A DNA stretch of 64,000 nucleotides, from assembly GCA_964533965.1 (NCBI GenBank), contig CAZHNN010000014.1, positions 10,005 through 74,004 of the forward strand, written 5' to 3'. Below the pieces are notes generated by a model. The model was not told the DNA's origin. It saw nothing but the letters and a program-made list of their open reading frames with translations, and searched no databases. Every line of letters starts with the position of its first letter. Position 1 is the first letter of the stretch. The translations under genes and the position numbers were made by a program. Positions 17,088 to 25,841 of this stretch are shown here, piece after piece. The stretch comes from RGIG3178 sp964533965. Lineage in GTDB: Bacteria; Bacillota; Clostridia; Christensenellales; QAND01.

Positions 17088-17885
17088 CTATTCCAAAACA
17101 GCGACGGGGCCTAGGGAATCCTTTTTGGCCACGACCAGCGCCACGTCCCGTCCCGCTACGATGCCGCCTGCTGAAAGCGCTCCGCAGACGGCGGACAGCG
17201 CCAAATCCTCCCGGTTGTTCTGCGCCGAAAGATGCCCCAAATAAAACCTTTTTACGCCGTTCTGCGCCAAAGAGCTCACCGCAATACCTGCGTTGGCATT
17301 GCTCAGATGCCCCTTGTTGGACAGGATACGGCGCTTGAGGTAGGCGGGATACGGCCCCTGTTTCAACAGGTCCACGTCGTGGTTGCTCTCTATCAACACG
17401 ACGTCCGCCTGGCTCGCCTGCGGCAGAAGATTCTGCTGCAAGTGGCCTATGTCGGTCATCAGGCACGCGGTCTTGCCCTTGGCATGCAGCGAAAAGCCCA
17501 CGGACTCCGCGGCGTCATGCGGCGTGGAAAACGGGCGCACGGCGATATCCCCGATATAGAACTCCTGCCCCGTCTCAAACACGCGCAGCTGATCCAAAGG
17601 TATCTGCGCAGCTGTTTTTCCCATGGCCATCCAGGTCTTCTCGTTTGCATAGATGGGAATTCCGTACCGTTTGGAAAGGGTTACGATGCCACTGATATGG
17701 TCCGAGTGTTCATGGGTTATAAGGACCCCATTGATGCCGTCCAGACAGACGGACAAATTGTTAAGCGCCTTTCCGATCGCCAAAGCGCTGACCCCGGCAT
17801 CCACCAGAAGCTGTGTCTTCTGCGTCGCTACATAGGTGGCGTTGCCACTGGAACTGGAGAACAGCGGACAGAATATCAGCTTCAC
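17088..17885 (-). CDS. walJ: MBL-fold hydrolase WalJ/YycJ
   Basis: 265-aa metallo-beta-lactamase-fold hydrolase of the YycJ group. This group is linked to the WalRK regulon in Bacillus and implicated as a nuclease coordinating replication and division. The HEHSDH zinc motif is in LITHEHSDHISG; other ligands are in TPHDAAES and MTDIGH, and the C-terminal HLSAQN follows. The start is GTG at 17885 with AAGGGAG upstream. It is followed by rlmH. The walRK two-component genes that normally precede it are absent here. Confidence 0.9.
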   Translation of the reverse strand: MKLIFCPLFSSSSGNATYVATQKTQLLVDAGVSALAIGKALNNLSVCLDGINGVLITHEHSDHISGIVTLSKRYGIPIYANEKTWMAMGKTAAQIPLDQLRVFETGQEFYIGDIAVRPFSTPHDAAESVGFSLHAKGKTACLMTDIGHLQQNLLPQASQADVVLIESNHDVDLLKQGPYPAYLKRRILSNKGHLSNANAGIAVSSLAQNGVKRFYLGHLSAQNNREDLALSAVCGALSAGGIVAGRDVALVVAKKDSLGPVAVLE

Positions 17886-18007
17886 GGCGTTTCTCCCTTC
17901 TTTAGAATCGGAATCGCATAAAAATACCCGCCAACCGCATTCGCGACAAACGCTATCGTATTTGGCGGTGAAAAAATCTGTACAGTCGAACGATTTAGGG
18001 TTCGGGA

Positions 18008-19270
18008 TTAGACATGGATGCGGGTGATATCCGCATGAAGCTGCTTTAGCTTTTCCTCAAGGCGATCATATCCGCGGTCGATATGCCATACGCCTCCAAT
18101 ACGCGTTTCACCTTCGGCTGAAAGAGCCGCGATGACAAGCGCCGCACCTGCGCGCAAATCCGATGCCGTGACATCCGCACCGCCCAAAGCAGTCACACCG
18201 TCAATAAGCGCAACTCTGCCGGTTGTCCTGGTGCGTGCACCCATGCGCTGGAGTTGTGTCAAATGTTTGAATCTGTCCTCAAAGATGTTCTCTTCAATGA
18301 CCGAAACGCCCCTTGCTGTGGTCAACAGAGCGGAGATAGGCTGTTGCAGATCGGTCGGAAAGCCTGGATAGGGCATCGTTTTCACGGTGATCGCGCGGTA
18401 AGGGAGCTTTCCCTTCACATGGATGGTATCTTCGCCTTCGTCGATTTGTACGCCCATCTCCACGAGTTTCGCCGAAACGCTTTCCATGTGCATCGGTATT
18501 ACGTTTTTAATGAGCACATCGCCGCCGGTGGCAGCCGCCGCGATCATGAACGTTCCCGTTTCGATCTGATCCGGTATGACGGTATAGGTAGATCCGTGCA
18601 GGCAATTGACGCCTCGGATGCGTATCACATCGGTGCCTGCGCCCTTGATGTTGGCGCCCATGGAATTCAGATAGTTGGCAAGATCCACGATGTGCGGTTC
18701 CTTGGCAGCGTTGACAAGCGTCGTACGCCCCCATGCGCGGGACGCCGCCATCATCACATTGGCGGTGGCACCAACGGACACGACGTCGAAATAGACATCG
18801 CCACCCTGCAGCCTTCCGCCGTTCGCCTTGGCAGTGATGTAGCCGTGCGACACCTCGATTTGTGCGCCCAACGCCTCCATGCCCTTCAAGTGCTGGTCAA
18901 TGGGACGGGTGCCGATATCGCAGCCGCCCGGCATCGCAATGGTGGCTTCGCCGAATTTCCCGAGCATTGCTCCCAAAAGATAATACGAAGCCCGCATCTG
19001 CTTTGTCAGGTCAACGTTTGCCGGGTGAGAATATACATTGGTGGGATCTATGGTCATGCTGTCATTCTCAAGGGATACTTTGGCGCCAAGGCCGGTCAAA
19101 ATCTGATGAAGCACTTCCACGTCGCGGATCTGGGGTATGTTTTCAACGGTCGTCTCGCCGTCGCACAAAAGCGTCGCCGGGAGAATTGCAACGGCGGCGT
19201 TTTTGGCGCCGCTCGGACTGACTTCCCCATAAAGCGGCTTACCGCCGCGGATCAAAAGCATTTCTTCCAT
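18008..19270 (-). CDS. murA: UDP-N-acetylglucosamine 1-carboxyvinyltransferase
   Basis: 420-aa EPSP-synthase-fold enzyme that transfers enolpyruvate from PEP to UDP-GlcNAc, the first committed step of peptidoglycan synthesis in the cytoplasm. The N-terminal GAKNAAVAILPATLL includes the conserved Lys. The catalytic Cys (fosfomycin target) is kept in MPGGCDIGTRPIDQH. The substrate-binding PYPGFPTDLQQP segment and the C-terminal DLRAGAALVIAAL are present. The ATG at 19270 has GGGAGGGAG upstream. It is single on the minus strand and divergent from rpmH. Confidence 0.96.
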   Translation of the reverse strand: MEEMLLIRGGKPLYGEVSPSGAKNAAVAILPATLLCDGETTVENIPQIRDVEVLHQILTGLGAKVSLENDSMTIDPTNVYSHPANVDLTKQMRASYYLLGAMLGKFGEATIAMPGGCDIGTRPIDQHLKGMEALGAQIEVSHGYITAKANGGRLQGGDVYFDVVSVGATANVMMAASRAWGRTTLVNAAKEPHIVDLANYLNSMGANIKGAGTDVIRIRGVNCLHGSTYTVIPDQIETGTFMIAAAATGGDVLIKNVIPMHMESVSAKLVEMGVQIDEGEDTIHVKGKLPYRAITVKTMPYPGFPTDLQQPISALLTTARGVSVIEENIFEDRFKHLTQLQRMGARTRTTGRVALIDGVTALGGADVTASDLRAGAALVIAALSAEGETRIGGVWHIDRGYDRLEEKLKQLHADITRIHV

Positions 19271-19583
19271 ATAAACTCCCTCCCTCTAAACCATATGGTT
19301 TCGGGTACAGGCTAAAACTCGCCGCTTGCATGCGTAAATTATACGTCCTTTATCCGGAATGCGCAACCTGTCCCCCGATTGTGACCGATTACGGCTATAA
19401 AAGCCTACATAGCACATTATTGGCAACATTGGATACATTGACATGACATTCGCCTTTGGGTATAATAACTAAGCGTTCTTAAAAGTGCGCTTACTTTTCG
19501 ATTGTTTTAATAGGACAAAATAAGCGATAACCTCGGCGATCTGAGCGCTGCACGGTGCCCGCAACGATAAAGGAGTGTAAACC
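19271..19583. other. Divergent intergenic region between murA and rpmH
   Basis: 313 bp without a gene. It holds the consensus rpmH promoter at 19438-19466 and about 110 nt of rpmH leader, plus the murA ribosome site. In many Firmicutes dnaA and oriC adjoin rpmH; here neither dnaA nor a cluster of TTATCCACA boxes is seen. Confidence 0.6.
19438..19466 (+). promoter_or_regulatory. Consensus SigA promoter of rpmH-rnpA operon
   Basis: Perfect TTGACA (19438-19443), a 17-bp spacer and perfect TATAAT (19461-19466). This is the best promoter match in the window. Confidence 0.9.
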
Positions 19584-19718
19584 ATGTTACAGACGTATCA
19601 ACCCAAGCGCCGCCAGCGCAAAAAAGTCCACGGATTTCGTGCCAGGATGAAATCCCATACGGGGATGAAGGTGCTTGCGCGCAGGCGCCGTAAAGGCCGC
19701 AAGGTGCTTTCTGCTTAA
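19584..19718 (+). CDS. rpmH: 50S ribosomal protein L34
   Basis: 44-aa highly basic ribosomal protein of the large subunit. It begins MLQTYQPKRRQRKKVHGFR and ends with RRRRKGRKVLSA, the universal L34 pattern. The ATG at 19584 has AAAGGAG 8 nt upstream. It is followed after 24 nt by rnpA, the near-universal order. It is too short for usual ORF cut-offs but unmistakable. Confidence 0.98.
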   Translation: MLQTYQPKRRQRKKVHGFRARMKSHTGMKVLARRRRKGRKVLSA

Positions 19719-19742
19719 AGTCGCGCCCAGCGGCTTTTTTCC

Positions 19743-20120
19743 ATGACGAAGCAATTTTCTTTTCCAAAAAGCCAACGGTTGTTGCGAAACGCTCAGTTTC
19801 AGTATGCCTATCGACGGGGCCGCAGCTTCCCAAACCATACCATGGTGCTCATCGTCGCAAAATCCCGCGGCAAGACGCGCGCCGGATTTTCAGTGGGCAA
19901 AAAGGTTGGCAACAGCGTGAAGCGTTCACGTGCCAAACGGCTGCTTCGAGAAAGCTACCGGTTGCAATTGCCGAAGATACGAAACGGGCTGAGCCTGGTA
20001 TTCGTTGCAAAACCGCCGCTCGTCGAAACACCATTCGTACAAGTGCAGAGCATTATGGCACAACTGCTCAGCAAGGCAGGATGTTATCAGGATGACATGG
20101 ATACAAAGACTGATCATTAA
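19743..20120 (+). CDS. rnpA: Ribonuclease P protein component
   Basis: 125-aa basic protein subunit of RNase P, which helps the catalytic RNA trim the 5' leader of pre-tRNAs. The family signature RNR-type helix is seen as KKVGNSVKRSRAKRLLRESY, and the N-terminal FPKSQRLLRNAQFQYAY matches. It follows rpmH by 24 nt, and its 3' end overlaps yidD. The ribosome-binding site is weak, so coupling to rpmH is likely. The catalytic RNA gene rnpB is not seen in this window. Confidence 0.96.
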   Translation: MTKQFSFPKSQRLLRNAQFQYAYRRGRSFPNHTMVLIVAKSRGKTRAGFSVGKKVGNSVKRSRAKRLLRESYRLQLPKIRNGLSLVFVAKPPLVETPFVQVQSIMAQLLSKAGCYQDDMDTKTDH

Positions 20121-20346
20121 ACTGCTCGGCGGATACAAGCGCTTCATTTCGCCTTCGTTGCCGCCCTCCTGCCGTTTTACGCCCACATGCTCGGAGTATG
20201 CCATACAGGCAGTATCGCAATGGGGCGCCATCTGTGGCTTGGGATTGGCCATCTGGCGCGTATTGAGGTGCAATCCGCTCTGCAAGGGTGGTTATGATCC
20301 CGTACCGCTGCGCCACAAACCCAATATGGGAGGTAATTCCAATTGA
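20092..20346 (+). CDS. yidD: Membrane protein insertion efficiency factor YidD
   Basis: 84-aa small basic protein associated with the inner face of the membrane that supports YidC-dependent insertion. The signature CRFTPTCSEYAIQA with its clustered Cys residues, the N-terminal KLLGGYKRFISP and LRCNPLCKGGYDPVP are all diagnostic. The ATG at 20092 lies inside the end of rnpA; a longer frame start at 20005 would overlap rnpA further and does not match the family. Its stop overlaps the TTG start of yidC. Confidence 0.95.
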   Translation: MTWIQRLIIKLLGGYKRFISPSLPPSCRFTPTCSEYAIQAVSQWGAICGLGLAIWRVLRCNPLCKGGYDPVPLRHKPNMGGNSN

Positions 20347-21359
20347 GCTGGTTAAACGATAACTTCATTTCCCGTTTTTTTGTGACGGTCATTGGCTGGT
20401 TTTATTCCCTTACCGGAAATTATCTGATCGCCGTCATACTCTTTACCCTTACAATCAAGTTGATTATGCTTCCGCTTGATTTGAAACAACGCCGTTCACA
20501 GCAAAAGCAGCAGGAAGTGGCGGCCAAGGTCAAAGAGATCCAAAACAGGTACAAGAGCGATCCGCGCCTGGCCCAACAGAAGGTACAGGAGTTTTACAAG
20601 AAGGAAAAGATCAGCCAGACTGCGGGATGCCTTCCGCTGCTGATGCAGATGCCAATACTATTTGCGATGTTTGGCGCGATCACGATCCTTTCCAACACAC
20701 AGACCATCACCATGGTTACGACCCTTGCAAACGGCCATGTCGTCATGCCGCCATCGGTCGCGTGGGTGCACAACATCTGGCGCCCGGATGCGGGGAATGC
20801 AGCCATCATGCCAAGCCTGAATGAATTCGACACGCTGGTGCAGCAGATGAAGGGACGCCTCGCGCCGGACCTTCTTGCGCAGGCGCAGTCTTTGTTGACC
20901 AACACGCAGATCGACCATCTGGCGTTGACTGTTGCACATATGCCTGCTACCACGTATTTTGGCAGCATGGTGCACGCCGCCTATGCCACCGTGCCGCAAG
21001 CGGCGGTTACAGCGGCTGTTTCTTCGAATTATACGTCTGCCATCGCGCCGGTGGTAGCTGCGTTCCCGGGAAAAGCAAACGGATTCTTCATCTTCCCTGT
21101 GTTGGCCGCTGCTGCCACATTCGTCCAGTCGTGGTGGACGAAAAAGCAGAACGAAAAGACAGGCAACACCGCATCTTCTCAACAAATGGGCGGTATGGAA
21201 TGGATTATGCCTATTATCACGCTGTGGTGGACATCGACGACCGGACTGCCGTTTACGATGTACTGGATGACCAACAGCTTGCTTGGCATTGTCTCCATTC
21301 CCCTGCTCAACAAAGTCGTTGGGGAAAAAGATACTTCCACGGCTTTGACTGACAAATGA
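20343..21359 (+). CDS. yidC: Membrane protein insertase YidC (Oxa1 family)
   Basis: 338 aa. It inserts membrane proteins alone or with SecYEG. The start is TTG at 20343 behind GGGAGGT, overlapping the yidD stop. The first core helix (GNYLIAVILFTLTIKLIMLPL) carries Lys where many Firmicute homologs have the groove Arg. The charged cytoplasmic hairpin (KQRRSQQKQQEV ... FYKKEKI) and CLPLLMQMPILFAMF follow. Between the second and third core helices is an unusually long Ala/Val-rich insert (about residues 120-235). The C-terminal helices include IMPIITLWWT and LPFTMYWMTNSLLG. No lipobox signal peptide is visible. Confidence 0.94.
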   Translation: MSWLNDNFISRFFVTVIGWFYSLTGNYLIAVILFTLTIKLIMLPLDLKQRRSQQKQQEVAAKVKEIQNRYKSDPRLAQQKVQEFYKKEKISQTAGCLPLLMQMPILFAMFGAITILSNTQTITMVTTLANGHVVMPPSVAWVHNIWRPDAGNAAIMPSLNEFDTLVQQMKGRLAPDLLAQAQSLLTNTQIDHLALTVAHMPATTYFGSMVHAAYATVPQAAVTAAVSSNYTSAIAPVVAAFPGKANGFFIFPVLAAAATFVQSWWTKKQNEKTGNTASSQQMGGMEWIMPIITLWWTSTTGLPFTMYWMTNSLLGIVSIPLLNKVVGEKDTSTALTDK

Positions 21360-21374
21360 TCAGGAGGTTTTCAT

Positions 21375-22238
21375 TTGAGATCCATTGAAGCACAGGGCAA
21401 ATCGGTGGATGAGGCCATATTCAGAGGTTTGGATCAATTGGGCTTATCCATCGACGAAGTTGATATAGAAATATTGGAAGAGGGCGGAAAGCGTTTTTTG
21501 GGCATCGGCACCAAACAATGCGTGGTGCGTCTGACCGAGCGTGAAAAAGAAGAAGTGGAGCGCATCCTCCTCCAGCAGGAAAAACAACAGGAAGAACAGC
21601 GCAAGGAGCGCGAAGAGCGCCGTCTGCAGCGCCCGCCCCAGGATCGTCCGCAACGAACAGAGGCCCGGCCGCAGCAAGGGAATCGGGACAGGCATTCGGA
21701 GCGTGACAGGTATCCCAGGCCAAACGGCCAACGCAACGCGATCGGGCGGCAGCCGTCGCAGAGCAATAGGAAGCAGATCAATTGGGGACAACCCATCGAA
21801 GGCGGAGCGGAAGCGGAGTTTTTACGCGGCATGCTCCAAAAGATGGGTCTCAAGTGCCAGGTCGATTGCTTTATAGATGAACAGTGCCTATATATGCGCG
21901 TATCCGGTGACAACATGGGCGTTTTGATCGGTCGCAGGGGGGACACCCTCAATGCGCTGCAATACCTCACAAGCCTTGTAGCCAACCGCGGCGAAGGACC
22001 GTATAGGCGCGTCATCGTGGATACTGAGAATTACCGGGTCAAGCGCGAAGAGACACTTGTACGCCTTGCAAGGCGTATGGCGGAACAGGTGAAACGGACT
22101 GGAAAACCGATGGCGCTGGAACCCATGAACCCATATGAGAGGCGTGTGCTGCACGCCACGCTACAGGGGAATGCCAGCGTGACAACGCACAGCGAGGGCG
22201 AAGAGCCGCACAGGCACGTAGTGATCACTTTGAAGTGA
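21375..22238 (+). CDS. khpB: RNA-binding protein KhpB (Jag/EloR)
   Basis: 287 aa. Jag/KhpB binds RNA with KhpA and affects cell elongation and division in Firmicutes; the gene normally follows yidC, as here. Domains in order: Jag-N (residues ~1-52, IEAQGKSVDEAI and FLGIG); a long Arg/Gln/Glu-rich disordered linker (~55-135); a KH domain (DNMGVLIGRRGDTLNALQ); and a C-terminal R3H domain (ending in ERRVLHATLQG). The TTG start at 21375 has AGGAGG 7 nt upstream. It lies 15 nt from yidC. Confidence 0.94.
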   Translation: MRSIEAQGKSVDEAIFRGLDQLGLSIDEVDIEILEEGGKRFLGIGTKQCVVRLTEREKEEVERILLQQEKQQEEQRKEREERRLQRPPQDRPQRTEARPQQGNRDRHSERDRYPRPNGQRNAIGRQPSQSNRKQINWGQPIEGGAEAEFLRGMLQKMGLKCQVDCFIDEQCLYMRVSGDNMGVLIGRRGDTLNALQYLTSLVANRGEGPYRRVIVDTENYRVKREETLVRLARRMAEQVKRTGKPMALEPMNPYERRVLHATLQGNASVTTHSEGEEPHRHVVITLK

Positions 22239-22421
22239 CATAGCCCGGCTTTTCCCGGCACAGACTCGGTTTTTATCGACAAAGAAAGTTTCGCAATCCA
22301 TGAAGCAAATCGCCAAGCATGTAGTCCCACCGATAAAAATGATATTTGTGGGCTCGTGGGTTCGGATTTGACCGTACAACGCTGGGATGCAATTAAAAGT
22401 CGAATTCTCAAGTTAAACGAG

Positions 22422-22445
22422 ATCCCGGCCTTAGCCGGGATTTTG
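22422..22445 (+). terminator. Terminator in the khpB-mnmE gap
   Basis: ATCCCGGC/GCCGGGAT stem followed by TTTTGCTT. It separates the rpmH-khpB transcript from mnmE, although the ~180 nt between khpB and the hairpin hold nothing I recognise. Confidence 0.6.
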
Positions 22446-22465
22446 CTTAGAGCGGCATTATTCCT

Positions 22466-22491
22466 ATCCCTGATATGGGTGTATCAGGGAT
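22466..22491 (+). promoter_or_regulatory. Hairpin in the mnmE leader
   Basis: A perfect 10-bp stem, ATCCCTGATA with TATCAGGGAT, 30 nt before the mnmE ATG. It has no T-run, so a simple terminator is unlikely; a translation or stability element is possible. Confidence 0.35.
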
Positions 22492-22521
22492 GGCTATTCG
22501 GATTAGGAAAGGAAGAGACGG

Positions 22522-23883
22522 ATGAACGATACCATCTTTGCGTTGTCCACACCACCGGGACGCGGGGCGATAGCCATCATCCGCCTGTCCGGTCCAAGCG
22601 CGAAAATCGCGCTTGATAGTTGCTTTTTCCCAAAACACGATGCGATTTTGCCGCGCATGATGACATACGGTCATATACGAGACGGCGAAGATGTCATCGA
22701 CGAGGCGATGGCGGTATTTTTTCCGGCACCCGGCACCTACACGCGCGAAGACATGGTGGAGCTGCAATGTCACGGTTCACCCGTCATTGCCCATGCAATC
22801 TTGCAGATGTTGTCGAAAATCCCTTTGAATTTGAGACCGGCGCAGCCGGGGGAGTTTACGCGCCGCGCTTTTGAAAGCGGCAGACTGGACCTGTCAGAGG
22901 CTGAGGCGGTGATGGATCTGCTCTCAAGCGAAAGCGAACAAGCCTCCAAAGTGGCTCTTCGGCAATTGCGGGGATCCGTATCATCCAAAATTCATGGGAT
23001 AATAGAGTTGATCGTGCTCGGAATGGCATCCATCGAAGCTGGCATCGATTTTCCGGAAGACGATTGGGAGCAACAAGCCAATGAAGACGGCTTCGAGCTT
23101 CTTCAAAAGGCGCTTGCTGCAATACAATCCTTGGGCAAGTCCTACCGAAGCGGCAGGCTGATACAAGACGGTATCCGCATTGCGATCGTCGGGCGCCCCA
23201 ACGTGGGCAAGAGTTCCCTTCTCAATGCTTTGGCAGGGTTTGAGCGTGCTCTGGTGTCCGAGGAGGCAGGCACCACGCGTGACGTTGTGGAGCATGCCAT
23301 CAGCTATCGCGGCATAGCCGTGCGGTTGTTGGACACCGCCGGCATGCGCCTTAAGGCTTCGGCTCTTGAAAAGCGCGGCATGGACATGGGCTCACGACAA
23401 CTCGAAACAGCCGATATTGCGGTGTTTATCGTGGACGGGTCCGAGCCGCTAAACGAGGATGACATCATGGCGGCATCCTTGTTTAGCGAAATACCCGTCA
23501 TCGCAGCCATCAACAAGAGCGATCTGCCTCAGATACTTGGTGAAAAGGATGTATTGGCCCTTTGTCCCGGCGCTTTGAAGCTGCAGAATTTGAGCGCACA
23601 AAAGGGCGAGGGCGTTGAAGAATTGTTGTCCGCATGCCTTGATACGCTGGATCTGTCCAGTGAGCAATCCGAATGCATCACGTCCGCTCGGCATGCGCAG
23701 GCGCTGCAGAACGCCGAAGCGCTGCTCACATCCGCCATTTCGGCATATCAATCGGGCACGCCCGCAGATGTAGCGGCGCTGGACGCACGCGCCGCCATGC
23801 GTTCCTTGGGAGAAATAACGGGCGAGACACTTTCGGATTCGGTCATTGATACGATCTTTTCGACCTTCTGTATCGGTAAATAG
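22522..23883 (+). CDS. mnmE: tRNA modification GTPase MnmE
   Basis: 453 aa. MnmE with MnmG installs the (carboxymethyl)aminomethyl group on U34 of tRNAs that read split codon boxes. The N-terminal tetrahydrofolate-binding domain starts with DTIFALSTPPGRGAIAIIRL. The GTPase domain holds GRPNVGKSSLLNAL (P-loop), GTTRDVVEH (G2), DTAGMR (G3) and NKSD (G4). The protein ends in the essential CIGK. The length is standard. The ATG at 22522 has GGAAAGGA upstream. mnmG follows 89 nt downstream. Confidence 0.97.
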   Translation: MNDTIFALSTPPGRGAIAIIRLSGPSAKIALDSCFFPKHDAILPRMMTYGHIRDGEDVIDEAMAVFFPAPGTYTREDMVELQCHGSPVIAHAILQMLSKIPLNLRPAQPGEFTRRAFESGRLDLSEAEAVMDLLSSESEQASKVALRQLRGSVSSKIHGIIELIVLGMASIEAGIDFPEDDWEQQANEDGFELLQKALAAIQSLGKSYRSGRLIQDGIRIAIVGRPNVGKSSLLNALAGFERALVSEEAGTTRDVVEHAISYRGIAVRLLDTAGMRLKASALEKRGMDMGSRQLETADIAVFIVDGSEPLNEDDIMAASLFSEIPVIAAINKSDLPQILGEKDVLALCPGALKLQNLSAQKGEGVEELLSACLDTLDLSSEQSECITSARHAQALQNAEALLTSAISAYQSGTPADVAALDARAAMRSLGEITGETLSDSVIDTIFSTFCIGK

Positions 23884-23972
23884 ATTTTGTATATATTTTG
23901 CCTAGCTCATGTTTTTTTTGAGTTAATCCATGATCAGGATACAAGGCAATGCCTTGAAAGAGGAGGATTTTT

Positions 23973-25841
23973 GTGGCATACGATGTCATCGTTATAGGCG
24001 CAGGGCATGCCGGGTGCGAGGCCGCACTCGCATGCGCGCGCACCGGCCTTCAAACGCTGTGCTTCGTATTAAACACAGACAGCATTGCGTATCTTGCGTG
24101 CAACCCTGCGGTGGGTGGCACCAGCAAGGGACATCTGGTACGTGAGGTAGACGCGTTGGGCGGTCAAATGGGTCTCACAACGGATGAAACGCTGCTGCAG
24201 ATGCGCATGCTCAATTTGCGAAAGGGGCCTGCCGTCCACTCGCTTCGCGCGCAGGTGGATAAGCAGCGCTACGCGCAGAAGATGCGCACTGTACTGGAAA
24301 ATCAGGAAAATCTGGTCCTTGTACAAGCCGAGGCGGCGGAGCTGTTGCTTTTGGGCGGAAAGATATCCGGCGTACGCACCGCGTTCGGCATGGACTACTA
24401 CGCCCCTGCCGTCGTGATATGCAGCGGCGTGTATCTGAACAGCCGCATCATCGTGGGCGAATACACCGCGCAGACAGGGCCAAACGGACTGATTCGCAGC
24501 ACGCTTTTGAAAAACAGCCTCGAGGAATTGGGCGTCCCACTTCGCCGGTTCAAGACCGGCACACCGCCGCGTGTGGACAAATCCACTGTTGATTTTTCCA
24601 AGATGGAGATTCAGAGCGGCGACGATCCCGTCATACCGTTTTCGTTCCTGACCGACCCAGGCGCGTTCGACGGACTTGTGCAGGAGCCTTGCCATTTGTG
24701 CTACACGACAGAGCAGACGCACGAGATACTCAGGAACAGCCTACACCGGAGCCCGATGTATTCGGGTATGATCGATGGTACCGGGGCACGGTATTGTCCG
24801 AGCATCGAGGACAAGATCGTCCGCTTTGCGGACAAACAGCGCCACCAATTGTTCATCGAGCCAGAAGGGCTTCATACGAAAGAAATGTACGTCCAAGGCT
24901 TCTCGACATCCATGCCCTTTGAGGTGCAGGCGCAGGCGCTTGCGACCATTAAAGGCCTTGAACACGCGCGTATCGTGCGTGCGGGGTATGCCATCGAATA
25001 CGATTGCATCGACGGCAAGTGCCTGACGCTTTCGATGATGCACAAGGACATCCCCGGATTGTTCTTTGCGGGACAGATCGTAGGAAGCAGCGGGTATGAG
25101 GAGGCGGCGGCGCAGGGCATCCTTGCCGGGCTGAATGCTTCCCTGTATGTGCGCGGAATGGAGCCTATTATCTTAACGCGCATGCAGGCATATATCGGCG
25201 TACTGGCGGACGATCTCATCACAAAGGGCACGCCGGAACCCTACCGCATGATGACGGCGCGCGCGGAATATAGATTGCTGCTTCGCCAGGACAATGCTGA
25301 TTTTCGGCTAACGGAGCTGGGCTACAACGCAGGCCTTGCAACAAAAGAGCGGTTGGACAGGATGCAGCGGCGCCGTCAGGCAGTCTCCGATGCCCTCTCG
25401 TATTTGGAAAACACCCGTGTTACTGCATCGCTCTGCTCAGCCTTGGATAGTGATGATGACAGCCTGCGCGGACAAACGCTTGCGCAGCTGCTCTCCCGCC
25501 CGGAAATTGAAGAAAATATCATTTCAGACACAGACGAGGTGTTTGCCGCTTATTCAAAGGACGTGCGGGAACAGGCGCAGATCTCCATTAAATACCGCGG
25601 CTATATCGAACGCCAGCTTCGCGAGGTCGAGCAGCAGCAGAAGGCTGAAGCACGGCAGTTGCCCGATGATCTCGATTATGCGTTGGTTAGCGGGCTTCGC
25701 ATTGAAGCGCGCCAGAAACTGCAAAACAGTCGCCCGCAGAACCTGGGACAGGCGGCGCGAATCTCCGGTGTTTCACCCGCGGACATCGCGGTATTGTCGG
25801 TCTATTTAACCAAACGTGCGAGGGAGATGGCGCATGGTTGA
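23973..25841 (+). CDS. mnmG: tRNA uridine-5-carboxymethylaminomethyl modification enzyme MnmG
   Basis: 622-aa FAD-dependent partner of MnmE. The N-terminal dinucleotide-binding motif is DVIVIGAGHAGCEAALA. The family signatures GGTSKGHLVREVDALGG, GPNGLIRSTL, the Cys-containing PCHLCYT segment and GSSGYEEAAAQG are all present. C-terminal helices contact MnmE and tRNA. GTG start at 23973 with a strong AGGAGG at 23961-23966. Its stop overlaps rsmG. Confidence 0.97.
   Translation: MAYDVIVIGAGHAGCEAALACARTGLQTLCFVLNTDSIAYLACNPAVGGTSKGHLVREVDALGGQMGLTTDETLLQMRMLNLRKGPAVHSLRAQVDKQRYAQKMRTVLENQENLVLVQAEAAELLLLGGKISGVRTAFGMDYYAPAVVICSGVYLNSRIIVGEYTAQTGPNGLIRSTLLKNSLEELGVPLRRFKTGTPPRVDKSTVDFSKMEIQSGDDPVIPFSFLTDPGAFDGLVQEPCHLCYTTEQTHEILRNSLHRSPMYSGMIDGTGARYCPSIEDKIVRFADKQRHQLFIEPEGLHTKEMYVQGFSTSMPFEVQAQALATIKGLEHARIVRAGYAIEYDCIDGKCLTLSMMHKDIPGLFFAGQIVGSSGYEEAAAQGILAGLNASLYVRGMEPIILTRMQAYIGVLADDLITKGTPEPYRMMTARAEYRLLLRQDNADFRLTELGYNAGLATKERLDRMQRRRQAVSDALSYLENTRVTASLCSALDSDDDSLRGQTLAQLLSRPEIEENIISDTDEVFAAYSKDVREQAQISIKYRGYIERQLREVEQQQKAEARQLPDDLDYALVSGLRIEARQKLQNSRPQNLGQAARISGVSPADIAVLSVYLTKRAREMAHG

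Noticed and set aside
18254..19315. 353-codon plus-strand open frame opposite murA
   Set aside because: It mirrors the GC-rich codon pattern of murA and has no ribosome site or family features.
22239..22421. Possible 6S, SRP or tRNA-like RNA after khpB (GTGGGTTCGGATTTG)
   Set aside because: The T-arm-like stretch cannot form the required stem, and no other conserved box of these RNAs is present.
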